The notes: generated from the sequence alone by a model not told the origin. DNA of 64,000 nucleotides from JACPYF01 sp947085525 (GCA_947085525.1 CAMTWU010000001.1:59719-123718), one strand, 5' to 3'; shown: positions 55,905 through 64,000, numbered from the stretch's first letter. Numbers and translations: made by a program.

Positions 55905-56351
55905 CTAGCTATTTTTACCGCTAAAGAAAAAGTTGAGCCAATCCTGAAAATTATTATTTGAGATTACATCAGCAGGTTTACTTGCATCTGTTGTCATAGC
56001 GTCACTGACGGTATTTGCTGGCAGAATAATCATACGTTCACCTGGTGCTGCTTTGCCAAATTGCTGACGAGCCTGCAACTCTAGATACTCATTGCTAGCA
56101 AAGTAGATGTTTTCTAGCTGTAGCGTATCTGACTCGAGTCGACTAGCCTCGACCTGTGAGCGCAAGATATCAACCTGGCGCTGTAATACGTAGTTACTCT
56201 GCAATGCACCCATGGTGCTCCAGATAAAGCCAATCGCTAGTAAAATTGCAGCTAATAGGACAATGTTGTCCAAAGTGTAATAATGTTTAATTAGTTGACG
56301 AGCGGTGTGTATGTTCACGATACATCTATTGTACAATGAAAGTATAAGCAT
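55905..56351 (-). CDS. FtsL/DivIC (septum formation initiator) family protein
   Basis: About 137-148 residues: short cytoplasmic start, one transmembrane helix (LDNIVLLAAILLAIGFIWST), then an extracytoplasmic coiled coil (LQRQVDILRSQVEASRLESD) and LELQARQQFGKAAPGERMII, the DivIC/FtsB-like pattern with the conserved ARxxxG..xPGE. It helps build the division septum together with FtsQ/FtsB-like partners. The start is either the upstream codon at 56351 or GTG 56318; neither has a ribosome site. It is divergent from the flavodoxin-like gene with only 14 bases between them. Confidence 0.8.
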   Translation of the reverse strand: MLILSLYNRCIVNIHTARQLIKHYYTLDNIVLLAAILLAIGFIWSTMGALQSNYVLQRQVDILRSQVEASRLESDTLQLENIYFASNEYLELQARQQFGKAAPGERMIILPANTVSDAMTTDASKPADVISNNNFQDWLNFFFSGKNS

Positions 56352-56365
56352 AAGGGAGATCTATC

Positions 56366-57079
56366 ATGAGTGAGACATATGATTTTACAGGATTGAAGGC
56401 ATTATTCATCAACACTACGTTGAAAAAATCACCAGAAGTCAGCAATACCGAAGGTCTGGCAGATATCAGCCAAAAGATCATGAGCAAAAACGGTGTGCAA
56501 GTTGAGACTATTCGGTCAATTGATCACGACATCGCGAGTGGCGTGTACCCCGACATGCGCGAACACGGTTGGGAGACTGATGAATGGCCTGAAATCACAA
56601 AGAAAGTGATGGAGGCGGATATTTTGATCATTGCGGGGCCAATTTGGTTGGGCGACAATAGTAGTGAAACAAAAAAAGTTATCGAACGGCTCTATTCCCT
56701 ATCTAGTAACTTAAACGAAGCTGGGCAATATGCATTTTATGGCAAGGTTGGTGGATGTTTGATTACTGGTAACGAAGATGGCGTCAAGCATTGTGCCCAG
56801 AATATCCTATATAGCTTGCAACACATCGGCTACACTATTCCCCCACAATCTGACGCGGGTTGGTTAGGCGCGATTGGACCTGGCCCGTCATATTTAGACA
56901 AAGGCTCCGGTGGACCGGAAAATGATTTCACAAATCGTAATACAACATTCATGACCTGGAACCTGATGCATATGGCAAAACTACTAAAAGACAACGGTGG
57001 TATTCCAGCCTACGGCAACCAACGCAAAGAGTGGGACGCTGGCGCTAGATTTGATTTCGAAAATCCCGAGTATAGATAG
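56366..57079 (+). CDS. Flavodoxin-like NAD(P)H-dependent oxidoreductase
   Basis: A 237-residue protein of the NADPH-dependent FMN reductase group: LKALFINTTLKKSPEVSNTE (phosphate-binding loop for FMN), DILIIAGPIWLGDNSSETKK (FMN-binding PxWxG-like loop) and GGCLITGNEDGVKHCAQNIL. It reduces flavin, quinones or nitro compounds in the cytoplasm. There is a good ribosome site (GGGAG) before ATG 56366. It is convergent with the P-loop kinase gene, five bases apart. Confidence 0.75.
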   Translation: MSETYDFTGLKALFINTTLKKSPEVSNTEGLADISQKIMSKNGVQVETIRSIDHDIASGVYPDMREHGWETDEWPEITKKVMEADILIIAGPIWLGDNSSETKKVIERLYSLSSNLNEAGQYAFYGKVGGCLITGNEDGVKHCAQNILYSLQHIGYTIPPQSDAGWLGAIGPGPSYLDKGSGGPENDFTNRNTTFMTWNLMHMAKLLKDNGGIPAYGNQRKEWDAGARFDFENPEYR

Positions 57080-57083
57080 GGGG

Positions 57084-57662
57084 TTAGATATACTTCTCAA
57101 TAATGTTTCGCAAAGCATCTTGACCTTGCTCTGGACTCATGTTGGTAGTTTCGATTATGTCTACATCGCCAAATTCTAATGTGTCAGCGCCAGAATCACC
57201 CAATCGCACACTCCTTTCGGACTCGGACATGTCGGGTGAGCGATCACCGAGTCTAGATGTCCGCTTTTCGGGTTGCGCCATACAGACAACAACCTTAGCA
57301 GATTCTAGCACCTTTGCTACGCTTGGGTTTATGTCGCGCAGAAAGGCGTTGTTGCCAGAGTATATGCGTAGCCTATTATCACCAGGCTCAACAGGAACAA
57401 AGCCATATTGCTCTAACCTGCCGTTTTCTAACTCGCGTGTCCAGGCTGGATCAATTTCACCAGCTTGTAGCTTTTGTTCAAAGTCTTCCTTGGTGATGTG
57501 TATATTTTCAACCAAATCATCTCCTTGCCGCTCGGGGCGTGTAATGTAGCGTCGTGGTACAACAACCTTGTTTGCATATTCTGATATACGAAGCCCATTA
57601 ACTAAGGTGGTTTTACCTGAACCGGACGAGCCTACGATGATGATTGAATGTATACTTTTCAT
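57084..57662 (-). CDS. P-loop kinase, guanylate kinase/PhnN-like
   Basis: A 192-residue P-loop NTPase: Walker A IIIVGSSGSGKTTLVNGL at the N-terminus, VPRRYITRPERQGDDLVENI (guanylate-kinase-like base region, cf. TTRxxRxGE), FEQKLQAGEI and NAFLRDINPSVAKVLESAKV. The lid region carries an unusual Arg/Ser/Asp-rich stretch (EKRTSRLGDRSPDMSESERS). It resembles guanylate kinase or ribose 1,5-bisphosphate kinase (PhnN); which substrate is unclear. Stand-alone gene. Confidence 0.65.
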   Translation of the reverse strand: MKSIHSIIIVGSSGSGKTTLVNGLRISEYANKVVVPRRYITRPERQGDDLVENIHITKEDFEQKLQAGEIDPAWTRELENGRLEQYGFVPVEPGDNRLRIYSGNNAFLRDINPSVAKVLESAKVVVCMAQPEKRTSRLGDRSPDMSESERSVRLGDSGADTLEFGDVDIIETTNMSPEQGQDALRNIIEKYI

Positions 57663-57799
57663 AATAATTTGCGTTTATCCAATTTTGTAAACCAAGCTCC
57701 TAGCTGTTTGCAAAATTGAAAGGAGAAATAATGGAGACCTCAGTGCAAATTTTGCTATTTAGTCGCAAAATTTCACAGAGGTTGGAATGAATTTCGACG

Positions 57800-57875
57800 T
57801 GGTGGGGGTGGTTGGATTTGAACCAACGGCCAATCAGTTATGAGCCGACTGCTCTAACCACTGAGCTACACCCCC
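57800..57875 (-). tRNA. tRNA-Ile2 (CAT), lysidine type
   Basis: 76 nt with encoded CCA: acceptor GGGGGTG/CACCCCC, AGCTCAGTGGTTAGAGCAG, anticodon loop CTCATAA, T loop TTCAAAT. The body (AGCTCAGTGGTTAGAGCAG, TTGG, GTTGGTTCAA) matches bacterial tRNA-Ile2 better than elongator tRNA-Met, which is already present at 34879. It would need TilS, encoded at 19550-20395, to read AUA. Elongator Met remains an alternative. Confidence 0.85.
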
Positions 57876-57914
57876 GCAATGCTCGGTACCAAAATATTAT
57901 AACAGATACAGAGG

Positions 57915-59024
57915 CTATTCCCAGCGGAAAACTTTGAAGGCAATAGCGTAGACTATTACTCCCCACGCGGCGATAATACCGATTTCGGGACCTAGCTCTA
58001 ATAGTGTCTTGCCCTCGGTAATAATCATCCTGAATGAGTCAACAATTGGCGTCAGTGGTAAAAAGGCTGATGCTGTTTGTAGCCATTCTGGCATGAGAAA
58101 CCTCGGGAAAAACGTGCCTGATAAAAACATCATAGGAAATGTTATCAGGTTTGCCAGCGGTGCAGCTTGGTTTTCGTTCTTTGCCCAACCGCCAATTGCT
58201 AGACCGATACCGAAAATCACAGTTGTACCCAGTAGTATGATTGCCAGTAGACTGAGATAATCACCCTGCATATTGAGGTTAAAGAATACCAGTGCAACTG
58301 CGAACATGAGAGCTACAGAAATAATACCTATAAACACTTGCGACAGGACGTTTGCGACAAAATATTCCCAGACCTTTAGGGTTGTCGTGTGATATCTGCG
58401 CAAGATACCTTGCTGTTTCATACGTGGAAATACTGTTGTAGGGCCGAATATACCGAGGCTCAGGATAGAAAATCCTAGTAGTCCCGAGAAAATATAATCG
58501 AATGAGCTCAGTCCTGGCTCTTTGGTTGAAATTGCTTTGACCGTGAATGGTTCGGCGGGAGTTCCTGTCACCTTTTGGTTGATTTGCTTGAACACACCTG
58601 CTAGTACCGAGGTTAATGCTTGACCAGCTTGTTCGGAGTTTTGGTCGTAAATGATCTGGGCTTGGCCGCTGGGGTATTGTTGACCTGATTGGACTTCACC
58701 GAAATTACTAGGTAGTTTTATGATCGCGTCGATCTCGCCCCGCTTCATTTTCTCTTTGGCATCTGCTGTATTTTTGATATCGCTACTGACTTTGATCAGG
58801 TCGTCCTTTTTCATTTCTTTGACAAAATTGGTCGTAAATTCATTGTCGGCATTACTAATCAAAGCTACGTTAAATGATATCTCGTTGCTGTTACCGAATA
58901 TACCACCAAATACAAAGAGGAATATTAATGGAAATATAAAAATAAAAAACAAGGCAACTTTGTCACGGAATGAACGCAAAATGTCGATTCTAGCGAAGGT
59001 ATAGATTGTATAAAGTGATTTCAT
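57915..59024 (-). CDS. ABC-2 type transporter permease
   Basis: A 369-residue permease: N-terminal helix VALFFIFIFPLIFLFVFGGI, an extracytoplasmic domain of about 120 residues (FNVALISNADNEFTTNFVKE), then five helices including LLGFSILSLGIFGPTTVFPR and NLITFPMMFLSGTFFPRFLM, the ABC-2 signature region. Typical of YhgE/DrrB-like exporters of drugs, lipids or polysaccharides. It overlaps the ATPase gene by one base (TGATG). Confidence 0.88.
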   Translation of the reverse strand: MKSLYTIYTFARIDILRSFRDKVALFFIFIFPLIFLFVFGGIFGNSNEISFNVALISNADNEFTTNFVKEMKKDDLIKVSSDIKNTADAKEKMKRGEIDAIIKLPSNFGEVQSGQQYPSGQAQIIYDQNSEQAGQALTSVLAGVFKQINQKVTGTPAEPFTVKAISTKEPGLSSFDYIFSGLLGFSILSLGIFGPTTVFPRMKQQGILRRYHTTTLKVWEYFVANVLSQVFIGIISVALMFAVALVFFNLNMQGDYLSLLAIILLGTTVIFGIGLAIGGWAKNENQAAPLANLITFPMMFLSGTFFPRFLMPEWLQTASAFLPLTPIVDSFRMIITEGKTLLELGPEIGIIAAWGVIVYAIAFKVFRWE

Positions 59025-59779
59025 CAGTCTCGCAGCGCCTTTCCGGTTAGATCGATGAATACGTCCTCTAGATTGGCTTGCTCGACGTGTTGCTGCTTTT
59101 TAAAGCCGCGTTTTAATAGCTGCTTGACGAGGTTCTTTGGGGTATCTAGCGTAATGATCTTGCCGTTATCCATCACTGCTATCCGATCACATAGTAACTC
59201 GGCTTCGTCCATATAGTGCGTGGTCATAACAACTGTCACACCGCTCTTTTGGATTTGTTGTACGAGATCCCACAAATTACGCCTAGCTTGAGGGTCTAAA
59301 CCGGTTGTAGGCTCGTCTAGAAAGAAAACTTTTGGTTTGTGAACCAGTGCAGCTGCAATAGAAAATCGTTGACGCTGGCCACCCGATAGCTCCTCGACAT
59401 AGCTTTTGGCTTTGTCTTCTAGTTGTACATCACGCAGCGACTGCATAGCATCAACTTTCTCGCCATAGGCTGATGCAAATAGCTCTAATAGCTCGGTCAG
59501 ACGCGTTTTGTCCTGAAAACTAGGGCTCTGTGGTTGTACGCCGATAATGTACTTTACTTTTTCCGAGTTTTTCGCAACATCATGGCCGTCGACTGTGACT
59601 GTACCGCCATCGATATCTCTGATGGTTTCTATCATTTCTAGCGTCGTTGTCTTGCCAGCGCCATTTGGACCTAGAATGCCGAAGATTTCGCCTTTTTTAA
59701 CCTCAAAGCTGATGTCGTTGACAGCATATTTATCCCCATAGCGTTTTTTGAGATTAGTTACCTTTATCATCGAACTCAT
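59024..59779 (-). CDS. ABC-2 transporter ATP-binding protein
   Basis: A 251-residue ATPase: Walker A GPNGAGKTT, Q-loop GVQPQSPSF, signature LSGGQRQRFSIAAALVHKPK, Walker B VFFLDEPTTGLD and switch VMTTHYMDEAE. DrrA/CcmA-type. It forms an exporter with the permease that starts in its stop codon. Divergent from the single-helix protein at 59915 with a 135-base shared region. Confidence 0.92.
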   Translation of the reverse strand: MSSMIKVTNLKKRYGDKYAVNDISFEVKKGEIFGILGPNGAGKTTTLEMIETIRDIDGGTVTVDGHDVAKNSEKVKYIIGVQPQSPSFQDKTRLTELLELFASAYGEKVDAMQSLRDVQLEDKAKSYVEELSGGQRQRFSIAAALVHKPKVFFLDEPTTGLDPQARRNLWDLVQQIQKSGVTVVMTTHYMDEAELLCDRIAVMDNGKIITLDTPKNLVKQLLKRGFKKQQHVEQANLEDVFIDLTGKALRD

Positions 59780-59820
59780 TACAGATTATTGTATCATTTT
59801 TACTATTTACCTGACTAGAA

Positions 59821-59849
59821 TTGACAAATTATAGTAAAAAGTTTAATAT
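59821..59849 (+). promoter_or_regulatory. Consensus sigma-70 promoter
   Basis: TTGACA (59821-59826), exactly 17 bases, TAATAT (59844-59849), 66 bases upstream of the gene at 59915. The -35 is perfect and the -10 has one deviation, so a strong promoter is expected. Confidence 0.8.
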
Positions 59850-59914
59850 AGTTTTAACTAGATAACTTTCGCTGGGCACGATGGTGTGTTTAGCGCAACT
59901 TTTAAGGAGTAGTA

Positions 59915-60415
59915 ATGTTGCTTGGTTTGAATACGTTCGAATGGATCGTGATCATTCTGTTGATTGTGATCCTGATCGCGATCATCATTGTGATCTCAGG
60001 TCTCTCATCTCAGAGGCTCATCGTGCGCAGTGAGATTGATGATGACGGCACGGTAACTAGAAACAGTCTGGAGCGATTGGCTGCCGATATAAAAGAGGCA
60101 ATCAAGGCAAATAGCAATGCAGACATCTACATCAAGCTGGAACAGAGCTCAGAAGTACTCGCTGCAATTGCGACTCACATGAAGCTTGGCCTGCCTACTG
60201 ACGAGATCAAGATTCTCGACCTCGACGACGGAATAAAGCAAAAGCTGATCGAGGCCGGACAGGTCGGAGAGAAAATCGCCTCTCTCGTGTGGTGGCTCGA
60301 CATGAGAGGTCCTGGAGGTATTCGGGAGATTCCGGGCATTGGCGAGAAAGAACTCAAGAAAATCGAGAAGGCACTCACCGATTACAGGGAGAATCACGTC
60401 TTCGCCAGCGCCTAG
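59915..60415 (+). CDS. Single-helix membrane protein with helix-hairpin-helix-like end
   Basis: 166 residues. An N-terminal transmembrane helix (EWIVIILLIVILIAIIIVIS) is followed by a cytoplasmic part with helices (RLAADIKEAIKANSNADIYI). The C-terminus REIPGIGEKELKKIEKALTD fits a helix-hairpin-helix (xIPGIGxxxxxxI), a DNA-binding motif. A membrane-tethered DNA-binding protein is a possible reading. It is GC-richer than its neighbours, driven by a near-consensus promoter with AAGGAG at the ribosome site, and ended by three stem-loops, so it is probably highly expressed. Family unknown. Confidence 0.6.
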   Translation: MLLGLNTFEWIVIILLIVILIAIIIVISGLSSQRLIVRSEIDDDGTVTRNSLERLAADIKEAIKANSNADIYIKLEQSSEVLAAIATHMKLGLPTDEIKILDLDDGIKQKLIEAGQVGEKIASLVWWLDMRGPGGIREIPGIGEKELKKIEKALTDYRENHVFASA

Positions 60416-60422
60416 GTCAACC

Positions 60423-60458
60423 GCCCTCTCTCGACAGTTCATTCTGTCGAGAGAGGGC
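60423..60458 (+). terminator. Strong 15-bp hairpin after the single-helix protein
   Basis: GCCCTCTCTCGACAG pairs perfectly with CTGTCGAGAGAGGGC around TTCATT. It starts eight bases after the stop codon and is not followed by a T run. It probably protects the mRNA 3' end in front of the true terminator. Confidence 0.65.
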
Positions 60459-60480
60459 AAAGACCGACTCCTTAAAAGAA

Positions 60481-60507
60481 CCCCGCCCCACAGCGGGGCT
60501 ATTTTTT
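60481..60507 (+). terminator. Intrinsic terminator
   Basis: CCCCGC/GCGGGG stem with a six-base loop, followed by CTATTTTTTG. It ends transcription of the 59915-60415 gene. Confidence 0.8.
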
Positions 60508-60518
60508 GCACCAAAAAA

Positions 60519-60541
60519 CCCCGACCGGGGTCGGGGCGTTT
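60519..60541. terminator. Bidirectional intrinsic terminator
   Basis: CCCCGA...TCGGGG stem with A residues before and T residues after (AAAAAACCCC...GGGGCGTTTTT). It can terminate both the plus-strand gene at 59915 and the minus-strand gene at 60608-60814. Confidence 0.75.
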
Positions 60542-60607
60542 TTAGCACCTTTTTGTTTGTACCTAGTCTAACGTAAAACGTTGACTAAGGGCAAGTGTAG
60601 GGCGTTG

Positions 60608-60814
60608 TTATTTTTTCTTTAGCGTCAAAAAGCCGTTACGTGGGTTTTCTTGAACTTGGCGGTCGTTTGGTAGATCGCATGGTTCACCCTTTTCGTTCTT
60701 TGGTTTTTTAGCAAAAAAGTAAATTGTGTAGTTTTTGCCACCTCGCAGTTGTACGCTTTTGTTGTGCAAGTAATAAGTTACACCTTTTGAATTTGTGTGG
60801 CTGTAGTTTGCCAT
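60608..60814 (-). CDS. Small basic conserved-type protein
   Basis: 68 residues: MANYSHTNSKGVTYYLHNKS, GGKNYTIYFFAKKPKNEKGE, then NDRQVQENPRNGFLTLKKK. It is strongly basic and beta-rich. The ribosome site is ideal (AAGGAGGAG). I know the pattern TYYLH...IYFFxK...PxNGFLxLKKK only as an uncharacterised small protein of CPR and some other bacteria. Ribosome or nucleic-acid association is possible. It stands alone with its own terminator. Confidence 0.65.
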   Translation of the reverse strand: MANYSHTNSKGVTYYLHNKSVQLRGGKNYTIYFFAKKPKNEKGEPCDLPNDRQVQENPRNGFLTLKKK

Positions 60815-60885
60815 AGTCTCTCCTCCTTATAAAAATTATCGCTACGAGATTTAGATTAAACCCCCTAGCCACAGATGTCAACACC

Positions 60886-61542
60886 TTAGAGGATTTTTGC
60901 CCGCCTTTTGATGATAAATTTGAGGCTATAGAGCAATATTAACCTCAGTAAAATGAAAAATGTAAGCGCAAGCGCTAACAGAGTCATAAAACCTGCTAAA
61001 TCTGGTGAAATGAGGGGTGATGCAAAGTTATAATGGTAATTTTCTAGGCGTGGTACATTTGCACTTTGTTGGTTAGCAGGCAGCTGTGAAACCACATCGG
61101 CAACACAAGTCACGTAGTCGTTGCGAAATGATGTAGAACCACCCTGAAAGCGAGCACGACAGTCCAGAGAAGCCTTTTGGTATAGATCACTATTGGGGTT
61201 GCGTGCATCTGCTGCAGAGGCAACAGCCTCGTTGTAGTCCTTTTGATATATGTTCGACAGTAATATCCCCTTGTCCATATCACTATTCATATGTGATGAG
61301 ACGTAGTTTTGGAGCTCTACAAGTGTCTGTTTCGCCCCAGCTTTATCTAGTTTCTTGTCTGCTGCTAATACTGCGTCACGACGCTCTATCATGCCGATAT
61401 TGTTGAGCCGCAGGAAAGTTGCTGCAATAAAACCAATCAAAATTAGGAGCAATATTAACTGCCAGGTTTTTGCTTTTTTGAGCCATCTCAATAGATTTCT
61501 AGCTGAAAAGCGATCTTTTTTTGGCTCCCACCTCTTGTACAT
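60886..61542 (-). CDS. Membrane protein with two terminal helices, function unknown
   Basis: A 218-residue protein: basic start (MYKRWEPKKDRFSARNLLRW), first helix LILLLILIGFIAATFL, an extracytoplasmic helical domain of about 120 residues with two Cys (SLDCRARFQGGSTSFRNDYV, VTCVADV), then a second helix LAGFMTLLALALTFFILLRL and a basic tail. The two Cys could form a disulfide outside. It follows the MFS gene by 12 bases. No family recognised. Confidence 0.55.
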   Translation of the reverse strand: MYKRWEPKKDRFSARNLLRWLKKAKTWQLILLLILIGFIAATFLRLNNIGMIERRDAVLAADKKLDKAGAKQTLVELQNYVSSHMNSDMDKGILLSNIYQKDYNEAVASAADARNPNSDLYQKASLDCRARFQGGSTSFRNDYVTCVADVVSQLPANQQSANVPRLENYHYNFASPLISPDLAGFMTLLALALTFFILLRLILLYSLKFIIKRRAKIL

Positions 61543-61554
61543 AATTACTTATTA

Positions 61555-62802
61555 TTATACACGATGAATAAAGCGCGTCAGTATACCGCGACGATAGACA
61601 GCTGTGGCGTGAAGTCCAATGATGAGCATAACTGGGGCTATTAAAAAGTATATATTTCTTAATGCCTCTTGGTCACTCATGAAGCTTAGTAAAATAGCGA
61701 GCACCAGCACACATAGTGTATCGCCAACAACAAGCATGGTAGTCATAATTGTTATATATACGATTCTATAACCAGGCAAGCCATCGGCTGTGTCGAATAT
61801 GCCACGTAGCGCAGGCAACATATACCCTGTTGTGACTACTTCGTTTGCAACGTTTATACCACCGGCCTGAAGCGGTGATGATACAAAAGGCCTAAATAAA
61901 TACACCAACGAATCGCCTATGACACTGAATTTTAAGAGTGTTTTACCGCTGTGATTATCGACAAGCTTACCATACACATATGAAATAGCTACCGAGGCAA
62001 ATAGAGCAACCGAGCTCAGTATACCTAGCTGCAGATAACTAGCATTTGTAATAGTTCCAAAAACTACCACAATAACAAATAAGTTCCACAGTATTCCAGA
62101 TGCATTAATATCAACACCTGCAGCAATCTGTGCGATCATCGGCTTCCATGCAACTTTGATATTAAAATGATGAAGAGTAAGTCTCTGATGTACTTTTGTA
62201 GGCTCGTTTGTAAAAAAGAGTGGTGTAGCTGATATTAACATCAGTAGCGCAGCGGCAACCATCATGATTGCCGGACCAAAAAAAAGTGCTATTACACCTC
62301 CAAATATTGGACCAAATGCAGTCATGACTCGTTCGATTATTTGCATTATACCTAATTCCTTGCCTGAATGATCAACATGCTTTACTTTGGAAAAATCGAC
62401 CAAATAACATGCGTCATATAGTGAACGTGAGAATCCTCCAGTTGGTATAAGGAGAATAAGAGCATATATACCAAAGTAAGGAACAAGCGCTACCGAGATA
62501 GCTGCAAACACAAAAAGAATATTGCTGATCAAAGTCCCGTGCTTTGGGCCATAGCGGGCTACGGTCATAGCTACAAGGGGCGCCATTAGGACTCTACAGC
62601 CAAAATATATAACATAGTACCAAGCCAACCATTGAAGGCTATACCCAAGTTGATATAGATATACGATTCCAAAACCGCCAAACATCTGCATAGCCATGAC
62701 GCGCAACATACGGCTCGAATAGAGCTCGGCCATTTCCGAGATACTGACCGTACGCCAAAAGTGCGTCCGCCTGATAAAAAGATGTAAAAAATGTTGAATC
62801 AT
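61555..62802 (-). CDS. Major facilitator superfamily transporter
   Basis: A 415-residue protein with about 12 hydrophobic helices. MFS signs are the helix 2-3 loop region (VAMTVARYGPKHGTLISNIL), LLIPTGGFSRSLYDACYLVD and GELGIMQIIERVMTAFGPI-like central segments. Substrate cannot be read. It is divergent from murC with 45 bases between the two starts and is followed by the two-helix membrane protein. Confidence 0.75.
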   Translation of the reverse strand: MIQHFLHLFIRRTHFWRTVSISEMAELYSSRMLRVMAMQMFGGFGIVYLYQLGYSLQWLAWYYVIYFGCRVLMAPLVAMTVARYGPKHGTLISNILFVFAAISVALVPYFGIYALILLIPTGGFSRSLYDACYLVDFSKVKHVDHSGKELGIMQIIERVMTAFGPIFGGVIALFFGPAIMMVAAALLMLISATPLFFTNEPTKVHQRLTLHHFNIKVAWKPMIAQIAAGVDINASGILWNLFVIVVVFGTITNASYLQLGILSSVALFASVAISYVYGKLVDNHSGKTLLKFSVIGDSLVYLFRPFVSSPLQAGGINVANEVVTTGYMLPALRGIFDTADGLPGYRIVYITIMTTMLVVGDTLCVLVLAILLSFMSDQEALRNIYFLIAPVMLIIGLHATAVYRRGILTRFIHRV

Positions 62803-62847
62803 GTTTGTTTTGGCCGTTTAGTTCAGTTTATCAGTTAAAATGGTTTT

Positions 62848-64000
62848 ATGCACATATACTTTTCTGGTATCGGTGGCGTTGGATTAGGTCCGCTTGCTGA
62901 AATTGCACTAGATGCTGGCTACGCGGTATCTGGGTCTGATGCAGATGATTCGCCAATGTTCCGCCAGTTGAGAAATCGAGGCGCTGAAGTCCACCTAGGA
63001 CAAGAAGTTGCAACTATCAACCAGCTACATGCTAACCAACCTATCGATTGGCTCGTCTACACTGCTGCCCTGCCCGCTAGTCACCCCGAGTTAGAGTTTG
63101 CTCGCAGCAATGATATCAAAACTAGCAAGCGAGATGAACTACTGGCGCACATTATTAGCGAAAAAAACCTCAAGCTAGTTGCTGTCAGTGGCACCCATGG
63201 CAAAACAACTACTACCGCGATGATCGTCTGGCTATTTCACCAATTAGGTTTACCTGTGAGTTATTCGATCGGTTCGTCGATAAATTTTGGTCCTAGCGGC
63301 GTTTTTGACTCGAAAAGCAACTATTTCATCTATGAGTGTGATGAGTTCGATCGAAACTTTCTCAACTTTCATCCGTTCATTAGTCTGGTTGTTTCGCAAA
63401 GTTATGATCATAATGACACGTACCCAACCCAGGCCGACTACGATCAGGCATTTGAACAATTCCGCTCGCAGAGTGACACCACTATCTCTTGGAAAGAGGT
63501 AGACGCTACTGGTATTACACTGGTCGGTGAACACAACCGTAGTAATGGTGCGCTGGCTGTCGCTGCTATGCAAAAGATAATAGATGAACCACGAGAGAAA
63601 TTAGCTGAACTGCTAAATAGCTTTCCGGGAACTGGCAGACGGTTCGAGAAGCTTGCTGACAATTTATACAGTGATTATGCTCATCATCCCGAAGAAATTG
63701 CCGCAACCTTGCAGCTGTCTCATGAGCTTTCCGATAACGTGGTGGTTGCGTATCAACCGCATCAAAACATCCGACAACATCAAATAGAATATGGTGATTG
63801 CTTTGAGTTGGCACAAAAAATATATTGGCTACCCACCTATCTCAGTCGTGAAGATCCGAATCTGGATATCTTGTCGCCTGAACAATTAACTAGTGATCTG
63901 CCGTCAGAAAAAGTTGTTGTTAGTAACCTGGATGACACATTGCATCAAGCTATAGTGCAAGATCTAAGTGATGGAAAGTTAGTTATCATGATGGGCGCAG
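62848..64000 (+). CDS. murC: UDP-N-acetylmuramate--L-alanine ligase, cut by window edge
   Basis: The first cytoplasmic ligase of peptidoglycan stem-peptide synthesis. The frame from ATG 62848 reads MHIYFSGIGGVGLGPLAEIA (family HxVGIGGxGMxxLA), then the ATP site AVSGTHGKTTTTAMI, YECDEFDRNF, SYDHNDTYPT and SDYAHHPEEIAATL, all Mur-ligase landmarks. 384 codons are visible; the C-terminus is beyond the window. Together with murJ, the Rpf-like protein and the DivIC-like protein it shows a peptidoglycan-bearing envelope. Confidence 0.96.
   Translation, partial: MHIYFSGIGGVGLGPLAEIALDAGYAVSGSDADDSPMFRQLRNRGAEVHLGQEVATINQLHANQPIDWLVYTAALPASHPELEFARSNDIKTSKRDELLAHIISEKNLKLVAVSGTHGKTTTTAMIVWLFHQLGLPVSYSIGSSINFGPSGVFDSKSNYFIYECDEFDRNFLNFHPFISLVVSQSYDHNDTYPTQADYDQAFEQFRSQSDTTISWKEVDATGITLVGEHNRSNGALAVAAMQKIIDEPREKLAELLNSFPGTGRRFEKLADNLYSDYAHHPEEIAATLQLSHELSDNVVVAYQPHQNIRQHQIEYGDCFELAQKIYWLPTYLSREDPNLDILSPEQLTSDLPSEKVVVSNLDDTLHQAIVQDLSDGKLVIMMGA

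Noticed and set aside
1..64000. UGA recoding as in Gracilibacteria/Absconditabacteria
   Set aside because: UGA works as a stop in many clear genes here (for example the integrase and the small gene before tilS), and no conserved gene needs UGA read through.
1..64000. CRISPR arrays and complete insertion sequences
   Set aside because: No regularly spaced repeats and no transposase frame were seen; the repeats present are palindromes or att-like.

Overview
The window looks like chromosome of a Candidatus Saccharibacteria (TM7/CPR) organism. The grounds are indirect: dense small-genome packing with many ATGA and TAATG overlaps, glycolysis genes scattered as tpiA, pgk and pyk, a type IV prepilin, an RpfB-like muralytic protein, LPXTG-like and serine/alanine-rich surface proteins, MurJ/MurC/FtsL-type wall genes, and many short membrane proteins of unknown function. 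UGA is used as a stop, so this is not a UGA-recoded CPR lineage. Taxonomy is inferred from gene content, not from a marker search.

Layout. 1-22.5 kb is core chromosome, nearly all on the minus strand: partial metG, a frameshifted prepilin (plus strand), pgeF-rsmA-rpf, a PcrA/UvrD helicase, a disordered tail-anchored protein, tpiA, pgk, pyk, two secreted proteins, then lepA-murJ-ftsH-tilS and a small membrane gene, an alpha/beta-hydrolase and an HD phosphohydrolase. The pgk gene is bracketed by two unrelated imperfect palindromes of about 164 bp, one overlapping its stop codon and one its start codon.

22.54-34.91 kb appears to be an integrated mobile island. A large serine integrase at the right end reads into an elongator tRNA-Met gene, and a 16-bp piece of that tRNA's T arm is repeated at the left boundary. 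Cargo: an S24/LexA-like repressor divergent from a structured RNA, DUF3892 and PD-(D/E)XK nuclease cassette; a DUF805 membrane gene behind a leader that can fold as terminator or antiterminator; and a copper operon (CsoR-like regulator, CopB ATPase, YHS-FNR fusion, and secreted DUF305, cupredoxin and DUF3105 proteins).

34.96-49.3 kb is a second accessory block between tRNA-Met and tRNA-Ser: PH-domain and UbiB-like proteins, an ABC exporter, a CDF transporter without its usual aspartates, a P1B ATPase with CPD instead of CPC, a YHS protein, a Crp-family regulator with a perfect TGTGA-N6-TCACA site, and an operon joining cupredoxin, ferric-reductase-like membrane protein, FAD/NAD reductase and multicopper oxidase. 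Fragments of CFA synthase, rhodanese, HtrA and a winged-helix gene show turnover.

49.5-64 kb returns to chromosomal genes (ATP-cone protein, a disulfide-reductase-like flavoprotein without redox cysteines, FtsL/DivIC, flavodoxin-like, ABC-2 exporter, MFS, partial murC). It is interrupted next to tRNA-fMet by a decayed copy of the island's five-gene copper operon and the C-terminal remnant of another serine recombinase. Three CAT-anticodon tRNAs (initiator Met, elongator Met, Ile2) and tilS lie in the same window.
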